Source: Anthoceros angustus (taxonomy: Eukaryota > Streptophyta > Anthocerotopsida > Anthocerotales > Anthocerotaceae). From it: 64,000 bases of DNA. Numbering within the stretch: position 1 is the first letter of the stretch; each line of letters begins with the position of its first letter. The position numbers and the translations under genes were made by a program. The notes beneath the pieces are model-generated. The model was not told where the DNA came from, searched no databases, and saw only the letters and a program-made list of their open reading frames with translations. Positions 54,650 to 64,000 of the stretch are shown here, piece by piece. The DNA lies in NCBI GenBank assembly GCA_010909165.1, contig MU008209.1, forward strand, positions 394,919-458,918, read 5' to 3'.

Positions 54650-55260
54650 GAGTTTGCTTCAAAACAAAACTTGGGAACTCGTCGACCCGCCTGGAAGGAA
54701 GCCCATCTCCGCAAGTGGACCTTCAAGCTCAAGCTCAACGCCCAAGGACGGTGGCTCGTTTAAGGCCCCCGGTAGCTCGTGGATTCTCCCAGGTTGAAGG
54801 CCTGGACTATCAAGAGACCTTCTCCCCGGTGGTACGCGCGCAATCCATACGGGTTTTGCTTGCCCTTGCGGCTGAACTGGACCTGGAGCTCCACCAAATG
54901 GACGTCAAGACCGCCTACCTCTACGGCATCCTGGACGAGGAACTCTACATGGATCAGCCAGAGGGCTACGTCAGCAAGGAGTTTCCCCATAAAGTGCTCC
55001 GGTTAAGGAAGTGCATATATGGCCTCAAGAGGCGAGTGTATATTACTATGCACATCTACCGCTCAAGCATTTCCTTCGTCAGTGACGTAACGCGGCACAC
55101 ATTGACTCGAGGCCTTCACTTTGTCATCCTTGCCTTGTATGTGGACGACTCATCCTCTCCGCTAACAACCTCGACTTAAGGAAGTTAAAGCCTCCTAAGC
55201 TCCCGTTTGAGATGAAGGACATTGGGAGCTTCAATTGTCTCTTGGAATTGATTTTAAGGA
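54650..55260 (+). pseudogene. reverse transcriptase of copia G
   Basis: ARGFSQVEGLDYQETFSPVV, IRVLLALAAELDLELHQMDV, KTAYLYGILDEELYMDQPEG and LRKCIYGLKR form one open stretch (frame 54,715-55,179). The catalytic YVDD is at 55,138-55,149. LPFEMKDIGSFN follows after a shift. These are the usual copia RT blocks. Confidence 0.85.
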
Positions 55261-55559
55261 GCCGAAGGAAGCCGGTCATCCATCACACAAGTACATCAAT
55301 GAGATACGCCAAGTTCCTGGATCAAGCCGGCGCCGTCACCACACCCTATCTGGGCACTAAACTCACCGAAAGGCTGCGCTGCAGACAAAGAAGAGGCCAA
55401 GGAAATGCATGGGATTCCCTATCGCCATGCCAGGAAGCCTTCTCTTCGCTAGTGGTTGGACACGACATCCATTACTCCGTTTCCATGATCTCAATTCCTA
55501 GAGACACCGCAAGGCGCATTGCGCGATCAAGAGAGTGTTCGCTATTTGAAGGGCACCAC

Positions 55560-56127
55560 GACATACGGGCTAATGTAGAGTGGAGGAACGGCAAGCTCCT
55601 CCTCGGTGGCTACACTGGACGCCAGGGCATCGACCAGACTCGAGGAAGAGCTTAAGTGCTCATTGTTTTCTGCTATCCTCAGCTGCTGTGAATTGGAGTT
55701 GTAAGAAGCAGACCTCTATAGCACTCTCTTCTACAGAGGCCGAGTACAAGTCACTCACCGATGCCTCCAAGGAAGCTGAGTGGGAGAGGGCCTTCCTAGC
55801 CGACACTGGCCAGAGACAAGACCAGCCGACATCACTCTACTGTGACAATATGTCGGCCCTGGCCCTGATCTCAAGCCCCAAGTTCCACGCCAGGACGAAG
55901 CACATAGAGATTCAGCATCACTATATCCGAGATGTGGTTGAGCGCAGGGTGCTACCACGTGCCCACCGAGGACAACTGTGACGCCCCGACAAAGGCCTCG
56001 CCAAGGCATTACACAAAGACATGTGAGCATGGGGCTAATCGACCGCCTTACCTCCCCAACACTTGAGGACCGTAAGATGTTTCGACAGAGGGAGTTGTAG
56101 CTCGTGTTCGTTACCCTTAAGAGGGAG
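55560..56127 (+). pseudogene. RNase H and 3' end of copia G
   Basis: The frame 55,580-55,981 contains VNWSCKKQTSIALSSTEAEY, ASKEAEWERAFLAD, LYCDNMSALALISSPKFHAR and TKHIEIQHHYIRD, the copia RNase H blocks. DAPTKALAKALHKDM follows near 55,985 after a shift. A purine run AAGAGGGAG (56,119-56,127) ends the internal region and serves as polypurine tract. Confidence 0.85.
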
Positions 56128-56300
56128 TGTTAAGACTAGTAAGGGTCACATAACCCTAGCTAATAGTCGTGCAAGTTAGGCTAACCACGGCTCGTTAACA
56201 ACAGATCCCCCTACGAAGGGGTGTCTGGGCTCTAAAAGGGCCCCTAACCTATGTACTTCTTTAATCTTTTCTAATTCATGCTTCCGCTATTTTCTATACA
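56128..56300 (+). repeat. 3' LTR of copia G
   Basis: TGTTAAGACTAG directly follows the polypurine tract AGAGGGAG, the classical start of a plant copia LTR. The end is set at CTATACA (56,300), about 173 bp. There is no second copy in the window, so the end is provisional. Confidence 0.65.
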
Positions 56301-56331
56301 TTAGGAAAGTTCACATCTTGCTTATGCGCCA

Positions 56332-56895
56332 TGATGCAAACGGCAGCTCACGCTCTTGGTTCTTCCTCTCCCACGTTGAACACACGCGATTTGGGGCCTA
56401 TACAGCCTTTCACACCTATAGCTAAATTATTCTTGACCTACTTATCCGCTCATAACGGATCTATTTTCTAGAACGAGTATTTAAAAGAAATGCATCCTTG
56501 GACTATGGGCCAATCAAAATAAAGGACATGTTCTTGGTTAAAAATGACCAACTAGAGTAGTTTATAAAACAAACATACATCAACTTCACATTCTTTTAGT
56601 GCGTACCTTAGTCCTTGTGTTTGACGTTGTGGTGCGACGGCTGCGATCCGGCAGCCCCTTGGGGCGCAATGTCCCATGGCGGCCCAATCCTCGGCCGCCC
56701 CGGCCGTGGATCCATGTCCCATGGTCGATCCCGTGCAGCCTCCGTGGATCGCATGTCCCATGGCCGGGCGTAGTCCCGGCCGGGACCGCCATGTTATGGC
56801 TGGACAGCCCCCGGCTGTCCGGCCAGGCTGGGCTCATGTCCCATGGTCAGATGCACTGTCCCATTGTGGACCATGTACCATAACAGGTCTTGGCA
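56332..56895 (-). repeat. solo LTR of the BC family
   Basis: The segment matches the LTRs at 15,916-16,400 and 35,617-36,155, including CATAACGGATCTATTT, the CCAAT/TATA pair on the plus strand and diverged CATGTCCCATGG units. No BC coding sequence adjoins it on either side. About six bases of the presumed primer site (TGCGCCA) are retained at its lower side. Confidence 0.7.
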
Positions 56896-56913
56896 ACCTC
56901 GATGCACCTTTTG

Positions 56914-57906
56914 TGTCTCTCTTAATAGACAATTTCAGTGTGAACTTCCGTGATGAATCTACGCGAGGTTGGTTAGAGACGTCTGATCAGCATCAAACTG
57001 GTTCGATGCACCGTCTTCTCGTCACAAGAAGGCCGGGAAGATCCCTGGGTGGTCGAGAGCGGAGTGGCCAAGCTCCACGTCTGGGAGTGGTGGGAGGTAG
57101 CTGGCGCATGCCGGGGGTGAGGTAGGAATTTCCGCGGAAGGCTGGGGTGAGACTGCCGAAAGGCGAATCGCCCAAGTACTGACCAGTGTTTTCCTTCCTG
57201 TCCCTCCTTCCCAAACCGCTGCCACCAGGACGTGTTTCATTCCATGAGAGGGGGTCTGTGTGGCCCGAGGTGAGGTCTGTGTGGCCTGTGAGAGAGGGAG
57301 AGAGGATTTATTTGTGGAGTGGAAGGTCCCCGGAGGCGGTTGAGTGTCTTGTTGTAGGGGATTGTATGCGTATGGGGAAGTCGGGAAATGATCGAGAAGA
57401 GTGGAAGTGAATGGTGGGGTCATGGGAAACTAGCGGCGAGTGAGGCGCCAAGCATTCGAGGTCGTGGTGCATAACCCTCGGAGAAGATCCGATCATGAGT
57501 ATCCTGGAAGAGAAGTAAGAGTACATGTAGGTGTGTGTGTATGTCCATAAGCCCCAAGGACCGGCGAGAAGCCGGGTGAAAAGTCACCCGCGACACGAGG
57601 GGCGCCGTGGGTGGGGCCCGCCATATGGTTGAGCCAACCACACGGGTTGAGCCTTCCACTGGTGGCCGAGTCTTCCACGGTGGTGGCCGAGTCTTCCAAG
57701 GTGGTGGCCGAGTCTTCCACGGTGGTGGGTTTGGGCATGGTAGCTGGTTACGGAGGGGTAGTGATCGATTGTGGTAGGACTAGAGTCCATAGTTTTAGAA
57801 CATCTTGACACAAAACCATTCCCTTGGGATCGAATCCTAGGACTATAACGACATAGAGGGTAAATGTGGCCTCTTTGCATCTTCGGATGCAAAAACCCAT
57901 TCCACA
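56914..57906 (+). repeat. 5' LTR of gypsy element E
   Basis: It starts TGTCTCTC and ends CATTCCACA, followed after three bases by the primer site. A related LTR lies at 43,669-44,587. A short repeat CGAGTCTTCCA.GGTGGTGGC occurs three times near 57,665-57,730. Confidence 0.7.
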
Positions 57907-57909
57907 TTT

Positions 57910-57927
57910 TGGCGCCGTTGCCGGGGA
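57910..57927 (+). promoter_or_regulatory. gypsy E primer-binding site
   Basis: TGGCGCCGTTGCCGGGGA is the primer site typical of plant Athila/Tat-like gypsy elements, located four bases after the LTR. Confidence 0.9.
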
Positions 57928-57995
57928 ATGAAACTGCTGTCAAGGTTATGGGAAGACTAACCATAGCTTAGGTGTCTAGTTTGGAGTGTATCTAG

Positions 57996-59850
57996 TTGGG
58001 TAGATGGATGCCACGAGTTGAGTCGGAGGATTCAGAGTTAAGTCGGGACGGAAAGCCTCAAGTGAAGCAACAGCGCCAAGCACTGGAAAGGTTGAAAAGG
58101 GTTGCAAACCGGGAGTTGAGGAGGACCCAACCGGAGGATGCGCCTGTCGGGAGGAGAAGGGAAGTAAGGAATCAACCAGGGGTCGGGGGTCCGATCTTGT
58201 TGGAGCAAGATCCCCAACCTCTAGACTTGGACGGTACCACGGCCAAGGAACCTCGACCAATTCCATCTTGACCTCTCTCTTCCGGTGTATGCGGTTTTGC
58301 GGTCAATCAACTTCCACAGGGACCGTTCTTTGAATCAACCCACGGTTCGAATCGCCACGATAGTCATGTCACCACCGTGCGGTGATGGTCACCACCAAAC
58401 CTGTACCCGTTGTATGGGGAGGGAAGGGTATGAGGACCACAGTGAATTTGTTGGCGTTTTGAGCGGTGACATTTTACCAAAAGGCGGAGATGCAGCGCTT
58501 TGTTCTATGGAGTTCTTCGGGAGGTCCAGCAAAAGTGGTATAGGCGAATACCATCAAGTCGACCACACCTACCTTTGAAGAGTTAAAACCGCCTATACAT
58601 GAGAGGTTTAGGGGCAGCGTGGAGGGATCGTGTTGTCCAAACTTGAAAAGGCTAGAGAGGAAGGAAGGAAACCTTGCAGCGTATGTTGAGAGGTTTCACG
58701 ACTTCTGTGATCAAAGTGGCCCTCATTCGGAGTTGCGAACATCGGTGGTTCGCTAAAGGCACAGGTTCTAAGATGGGGAGACACGTAAGGTTGCAAGCGG
58801 AGAAGAGTGGGCAAGGCTATCAGGCGCTAAATTATAGAATCTAACCCGCATGATATAAAGAGGCTAGGAAGGGCGGAGGAAGCCCGGCAGGAAAAAGAGA
58901 AGGGATTCCTCATCCTCCTCGGAAGAAAGTTCATCGGTGAAGAGAGCTCCTGAAGATTCCACGAAAGTTCCACGGAGGAAGAAAGCAGTGGCAGTTCGGA
59001 GGCGTCATTAGATGAGGCGCGCGGAAAAAAAAAAATGAAGGGTCGCTGCAGGACAACAAGAGCTGGCAAGGCGGCAAGAAGCGATGTCTGTGAAAAGGAT
59101 GCGGAGCAAGCAAGGAGGGAGGCCGAGGTGGCAGAAAGTGGAACAACAGGAAACAAGATGGAGATGATAGCAAAATTTGAGAAATTCCATCTTAAGCGGT
59201 AGGAACACGAGAGAAGGAGAGGCATCGATCCACGGGCTAACCTCTTACATTCAGCGTGTGGACAGAGGTCACTCCAAGGCTAATTGCCCAACAACGAGAG
59301 TGCATCTGCTCGGATATGAGGAGGAAGAGGAAGATACCGTGGAGGATACATACCAAATTCAGAAGTACAACAAACCGTGCCAAGACTATGTATCCCTCCA
59401 ACTTACGAAATTCGCGGGCGTAGGCGTCAGAATCACCGCGGGTAATAACCAATGGGCACCCTGTTATACATCGCAACCTTGGACACTATGCGCACAGTTG
59501 CCCTTGGCCAACTCGGCAAGGCAATGGAGATTTCGATAAACTGTGCCAAGATTGCAAGCAGCAGGGGCATTTGGCAGGAAGTGTACTCTGCCAGAACCCC
59601 AGAAAAGGGGGTTCAGCCGGCTCCAGCCAAGGTTCTGTGCCTGCCATGCATGTAGAAGACGCGCTGATGGCTGTATGGGAGGACGCCAAGGTTAAGACCC
59701 TAAGAAGCTTAGAGGGTTTAGATGCCACGGATAGTGATTATTATGGGAAGGCATCCGCCATGGTTGTCGAGCAGCGGGCTCAAAAGCTAAGGAAAGAGGC
59801 GTGGGGAAAGAAAAGAAGGAAGGAGGTGACGACCACGGTGGTCGGATGAG
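57996..59850 (+). pseudogene. gag of gypsy element E
   Basis: The first frame (57,996-58,271; QALERLKRVANRELRR) is basic. The capsid-like core follows near 58,590-58,750 (FEELKPPIHERFRGS; ERKEGNLAAYVERFHDFCD). A basic, low-complexity stretch (58,880-59,160) leads to two zinc-knuckle remnants: LGHYAHSC near 59,475 and CQDCKQQGHLAGSVLC near 59,544-59,591. The second has an extended final spacing (6 residues), possibly a gap artefact. Frames shift several times. Confidence 0.65.
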
Positions 59851-60031
59851 GGGAGCGATCTCGCCGCGCCAAGCGAGGAAATGTCAAAATTTGCGTAAAC
59901 GCGCTCGAGGTGGAACGGACCCAAGCGCATCCGGTACTTTGGCGGACGAACCAATGGGTGAAGGTACGTGGATATGAGTTCAGGCGAGGTGGAAATTCAA
60001 AGCAGGAAAAGGAATCGCGACGGACATAGTC

Positions 60032-60217
60032 GTGAAACTTTACAAGCCCCAGAATTGCCGAAAGGGGAAAAATGGGTTAGGATTTCCACCGGACGTGCGG
60101 GAAGAGGTTATGGATATGATCCAGGAGGAGCTGAGTAAGAAGGCCACGGTAGTGGAGGCGGAGATGCGGTTTCAATGCCACAGTCGCCACCCCACGAGAG
60201 ACCCGTACGAAGCCTAA
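60032..60217 (+). pseudogene. linker between gag and protease of E
   Basis: A short frame (FPPDVREEVMDMIQEELSKK, then a helical, charged stretch) precedes the protease and probably belongs to the same polyprotein. No domain recognised. Confidence 0.35.
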
Positions 60218-60293
60218 GGGGTCTACAACCAACGTAAACCCTGGCGGGGGAAAGCAGCGAGAAGGTGCTTCCTTTAACTTAGCAGAGGCCATC

Positions 60294-60840
60294 ATGGATC
60301 AGCATTTTATGATCACATTCGGACAACTCCTTCGAGACAACCCACGGTATAGGCAGCAGATCAGGAGGGCATTGAAGGAAGCCCAGCCCAAGAAAAGGCG
60401 ATGCCTTCCTAAACCAGGTCCAAGGCCACTTGCTGTGAATCTAGTATCCATGGTTGACCAAGGACCAGCTGAACTCCAGGTAGAGATTGCGGGGTGCGTC
60501 ATAAAAGGAGTACCTCTCGATACGGGGTCAGGTGTGAATATCATGACGGAGGAAACGGCTAGGAAATTGGGGTTGGAAATCGAACATACAGGCAAGGTTT
60601 TGCGGTTGGCGGATATGTCCAGAATGGTGCCAGTAGGAGAACTGACAGGCGTGTTAACGATCATTGGGACCATCCCCTATCTAATGGATTATGTAGTCAT
60701 CAAGCACAAGTCGCCGGGTATAGTGTTTTAATTGGTCGAACTTGGATGTATGGATCTCAATGCACGCTCAAATGGGGAAGAAAGGAGGTCGGATTCAAAC
60801 CTCTGGAATGGGACCCTAAGACCAAGGAAGGTAGGATTTG
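60294..60840 (+). CDS. aspartic protease of gypsy element E
   Basis: The frame 60,294-60,731 carries GVPLDTGSGVNIMTEETARKL with the catalytic DTG, and VPVGELTGVLTIIGTIPYLMDYVV. After a small shift near 60,715, YSVLIGRTWM completes the fold (the ILLG..W strand). The basic N-terminal part (LKEAQPKKRRCLPK) joins gag to protease. The domain is intact except for that shift. Confidence 0.85.
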
Positions 60841-60920
60841 CTTAACTGGAGTAAGGACATGTACGCTGGCGAGACCCCAACGAAGCGGAAGGATACACCT
60901 CGGCGAAGACACATCGGGAG

Positions 60921-62140
60921 ATGGAACAAGAAGACAAATTTCCTTTCGCACATCTCATGGTCGGCGAGGAGCAGGATTATCGCAGATATTCTCGATCAAT
61001 CGGTGGTGTATGGGGTAACCATAGGCTGCCGATTTCGATGGAAGAAGGAGAAAGCGAAGGGCAGGAACAACCGAATGAGGAGGATGAAATAGGCATCACG
61101 CGTTTCACCTCGGAAGATCTGTTTAGAGAGTGGGGCATGCGAGAAGAGGAACCGAGGGAGCCAGAAGAGGGTTTTGGAATCAGCTCCGCACCAGTAGAGC
61201 GTGAATGGGTACAGGCGGATGAGGTTAAGGATGTCGAGGTGCTTCCAGGAAAAGTGCTCAAATTCTCCCGAACAATGGATGTAGTGCTTGAAGAGGGTAT
61301 GAAACAGCTGCTTGCACAATTCATTGATGTCTTTGCCTTCAAGGTGACCAATATGAAGGGTATACCCAAGGAGTGGGGGGAGCATAGGATCGACTTGGAA
61401 CCTGGAGCAATCCGAGTGAGGATTCCGCAGTACAAGTTAAATCCTAAGTACTCATTGAAGGTAAAGGATCAGTTGGAGCTGTATCTCAAGGCGGATGTAA
61501 TCTATCCTATCGTCAATACCGAATGGGTGGCTCCGATTGTGGTGGTCCCGAAGAGACAGCCAGGAAAGATTTGGGTTTGCCAAGACTGGCGAAGGTTGAA
61601 TAAGGTCACCAAAAAGGATCATTTCCCATTGCCCTTCATCGATAACATCCTGGATCTGGTCGCAGGTAGGATGGCGTATTCCTTTTTAGATGGGTATTCA
61701 GGCTATAACCAGCTGCATCTCCGGGAAAGCGATTGGCCACTGATCATGACCGCCTTTACAACGGACTGGGGGACATATGCCTACAAGCGCAGTGCATTCG
61801 GGTTGACGGGGGCGCCTGGGTCTTTCATGCGAACCATTGTCAAGATCTTCAAAGACTTCCTCAGGGACTTTATGGAAGTTTTCTTGGACGACTTTTGCGT
61901 GTTTGGAGCTGTGAAGGACCATCTGATGCACCTTCGAAAGTGTCTGGAACGATGTCGAGCCACACAATTATGTTTGCATCCTAGAAAAGTGCTATTTCGG
62001 CATGTCAGAAGGAATCTGTTGGGACATCGAATTTCGAGCAGAGGTATAGAGGTTGATCCCGACAAGGTCAAGGTCATAGCCACTCTAAAAGCTCCAACAA
62101 CGCTAAAGGAACTTCGTGGGTTCCTTGGGATTGGTATTAC
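60921..62140 (+). CDS. reverse transcriptase of gypsy element E
   Basis: One long open frame begins at 60,921. It holds an acidic linker and then all palm and finger blocks: YKLNPKYSLKVKDQLELYL, TEWVAPIVVVPKR, WVCQDWRRLNKVTKKDHFPL, FLDGYSGYNQLHL, TYAYKRSAFGLTGAPGSF, and the catalytic FLDD in EVFLDDFCVFG (Phe instead of Tyr, as in many gypsy RTs), then LLGHRISSRGIEVDPDKVK and LKELRGFLG. RNase H and integrase are missing because a BC-family copy is joined at about 62,190. It is the best preserved RT in the window. Confidence 0.9.
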
Positions 62141-62599
62141 AGACGCTTGCTCCAAATTTTGCAGCAGGTGCTCCACTACTGGGCGAGAGGGCCCCAGCAT
62201 TGGGATTCTCCAGTCCCATACTCGGGACAGCCGGTGGAGGCTCAACACCGAGACTCCGCAGTCCCATACTCGGACCGCGGAATCTCACTTGGCCTCAATT
62301 CCCACACTGGATCGACAGGCGAGTCCCAATGCAAGGCACCTTCAGCTCCATGCCAAGGACTGCGAGGAGAAGCCCATCATCGGGCCTCCAGTCCCATACT
62401 CGGGACAGCCGGAACTGCCGGTGGATCCCACATGGGCAGCCTTACAGCGTTTGGTGGTATTGCCCACCACCATGGACCATGTTACGATGGTGGGAGTGAC
62501 AAGGCAGGCCACCCATAGCCATGAGGAGGGCCAGCCACTTGAGGAGGCGCGCACCTATGCTTCCCAGCGCGCGCGGAGTACTCGGGAGCACCCCCGCAT

Positions 62600-63121
62600 T
62601 TAGCCCACCAATCGCATGAATGTGCGAGTGAGCAATGCCATGGTGGACAATAGGGAAGGCCATGTCACGGTGAATGGCTATGCTCCCAAGCTTGTGCTCT
62701 TGGACACGGGGCACCGTGATCATTGGCAAGGCTCTCGCCGAGTTGAACTTGCGAACGACACTCCGCCATTCACCACGGAACATCGGGACAGCCTGGCCCT
62801 GTGGAACTGTGTGGAGAGCTGTTCAGCCAGCCATCACGCTCAAGCTCGGACAGTACCGCCATGACATTGGCCATTCATTGCCTTGTCACACGACTTAACT
62901 ACGATGTCCTTCTCGGACAGGAGTTTTTGTTTCCACCCGGCATCAGCGTGGACAATTGGACAGAGCAAGCTCACTATCGCCCCGATTGGCGTAGTGGAGG
63001 TCAGCAAGTGGCGCACTTTCCCTTGAATCTGCATGGCGGATTGGACACCGAGGTCGCCACTGTCCTAGCTACTCCAGTCCTTATGGCGACCATTCAGGCT
63101 GTCCCGAGGTGCTCACGATGA
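62600..63121 (+). pseudogene. aspartic protease of element D
   Basis: MNVRVSNAMVDNREGH and YAPKLVLLDTG carry the catalytic Asp; the next residues are shifted. NYDVLLGQEFLFPPG and GQQVAHFPLNLHGGLDTEVA follow in frame 62,801-63,121. Only one unit is present, unlike the duplicated state in BC. Confidence 0.8.
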
Positions 63122-63312
63122 CGGCATTTGAGTGACATCTTGGAGCTTGCCGACTTGGATCGAGATCACGAGGCCGACCATTTGGTCACGCGCCTAGGAG
63201 ACACTCCACCATCATTCAAAGTGTCCGACCTGGTTCAGCAAGCTCTTCCACGAGTGCAGCAAGCTCTGCAGCTTCAGCACTCCCCTTGGGCGGGCACCTT
63301 CCACCACAATGA

Positions 63313-64000
63313 GCGGATCATCACGTGACCACTGCATTACTTTCTGGGCTGTTTGGGGGCATTTGCACAGGTCTGGAGGCCCTTTTGCTGAATGGCATCT
63401 TGGTCAGTCGTTACATTTATTGTGACCATTGTCCCAAGGCGCAATGCATTGCTGCTTTTCGCCTTCAGGAGCTGCGGCAGCGATTCCCTTCACTACTTCC
63501 CGCCAATGCTATCTCAGGCACCTTTTCTACAGTGCCCCAAGACATCCAGCTGTTGCAGCGCCGCCACATTCAGCTCCTGGCCCCCATCCACTTCGTGATT
63601 GCGGGATGGGAATGCCAAGGATTTTCTCAAGCCGGCACAGGGGGAGGATTACAAGACCCACGAACCGCCTTGTTTTGGGACCTTCACCGCATCTTGGTGG
63701 ATGTTCAGCACTTCAGCCTGGCTGCGCTTACTTGGAGAACACCTCGGCACTGGACACTCTACCGCAAGTTCGCCAAGACATGGCCATCATCCAAGCATGT
63801 GGGCACGCCCTTGCTCATAGATGCTGTCGAGTTGGCGGTTCGCTCATCGCTGCGAAACTATTGGACCAACTGGCCCCTCAACCTTGCTAGAGTTGGTGGT
63901 CACCCGCACTACTCGGGACCCCACTCTCAAGCTCTCCGATGTGTTGGACCCTTGGCATCAGCCACGGGCTGTGGCAGTGCCGGCGTGCACCTTGGTACCG
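63313..64000 (+). CDS. DNMT3-like cytosine-C5 methyltransferase in element D, partial
   Basis: After a TGA at 63,310 one frame is open to the window end (229 codons, no ATG needed inside a polyprotein). It shows motif I GLFGGICTGLEAL (from 63,346), RYIYCDHCPKAQ, VPQDIQLLQRRH, then FVIAGWECQGFSQAG with the catalytic Cys codon at 63,613-63,615, GGLQDPRTALFWDL, and later TPLLIDAVEL and SSLRNYWTNW (motif VIII). Motif VI (YLENTSA) lies near 63,730 in a neighbouring frame, so two compensating shifts enclose it. The C-terminal target-recognition part is beyond the edge. This is the most continuous methyltransferase copy here. Confidence 0.85.

Larger units (their letters stand above)
52430..56300 (+). 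mobile_element. copia element G, 5'-truncated
   Basis: From left to right: gag, zinc-knuckle remnant, integrase, RT with YVDD, RNase H, polypurine tract and 3' LTR. No 5' LTR or primer site was found upstream of 52,430. It is GC-richer than the copia copies at 5-14 kb and is a different family. Frames shift often. Confidence 0.75.
62190..64000 (+). mobile_element. gypsy element D, BC-family copy, starts mid-element, runs off right edge
   Basis: From GGCCCCAGCATTGGGATTCT onward this is the reverse complement of BC from about 31,921 downward: repeat linker, one protease unit, and methyltransferase. It has no LTR or gag and is fused to the end of E's RT. Small gaps separate it from BC, some in BC and some in D. 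Confidence 0.8.

Noticed and set aside
56552-57738. Minus-strand frames over the solo LTR and E LTR
   Set aside because: They cover non-coding LTR sequence and show no motif; the E LTR is fixed by its primer site at 57,910.

Overview
The window reads as a transposon-dense nuclear segment of a streptophyte. I favour a charophyte alga or another early-branching, non-seed lineage, but this is an inference from protein families. Evidence: plant-type Ty1/copia elements with an initiator-Met tRNA primer site, a Ty3/gypsy element with the plant-type primer site TGGCGCCGTTGCCGGGGA, spliced-looking host exons, and gypsy elements that carry a DNMT3-like cytosine methyltransferase, an arrangement known from charophytes. 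No rRNA, tRNA, CRISPR or bacterial operon was seen.

Layout. At 1-1012 lies the start of a GC-rich LTR element (F, copy 1) on the minus strand. At 2,355-4,995 are plus-strand exons of a host-like gene with a ParB/Srx-fold domain. A copia element (5' LTR 5,153-5,372; 3' LTR 45,603-45,814; imperfect 5-bp target duplication GGGCC/GGGCT) sits in its next intron. Beyond the 3' LTR the gene appears to resume: 46,031-47,100 encodes the DVPW and VDACSGxG-type motifs of an amino-type (N6-adenine/N4-cytosine) DNA methyltransferase. Inside the copia element are shuffled copia copies (5-14.6 kb), a minus-strand gypsy element BC (about 36.2-27.1 kb plus 18.0-15.9 kb) split by a second gypsy element A with a tandem LTR array (18.0-27.1 kb), GC-rich element F copy 2 (36.2-39.4 kb), and a copia RT/RNase H remnant (39.5-40.1 kb). 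To the right of the host gene come simple repeats and old repeats (48.7-51.4 kb), a 5'-truncated copia element G (52.4-56.3 kb), a solo LTR of the BC family, gypsy element E (LTR, primer site, gag, protease, RT; 56.9-62.2 kb) and a plus-strand BC-family copy D that runs off the right edge within its methyltransferase.

Elements A, BC and D share one architecture: gag with zinc knuckles, aspartic protease, cytosine-C5 methyltransferase, RT/RNase H, integrase, and a PHD finger at the C-terminus. They therefore carry a potential chromatin mark writer and a reader on one element. The host-like gene adds a second, unrelated type of DNA methylase.

Caveat: almost every frame is broken by 1-6 base indels, and sister copies differ far more by indels (often next to CG, CTG or CAG) than by substitutions. 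Some frameshifts may be sequencing errors and not decay. Frames were read by eye; boundaries are approximate unless a motif fixes them.
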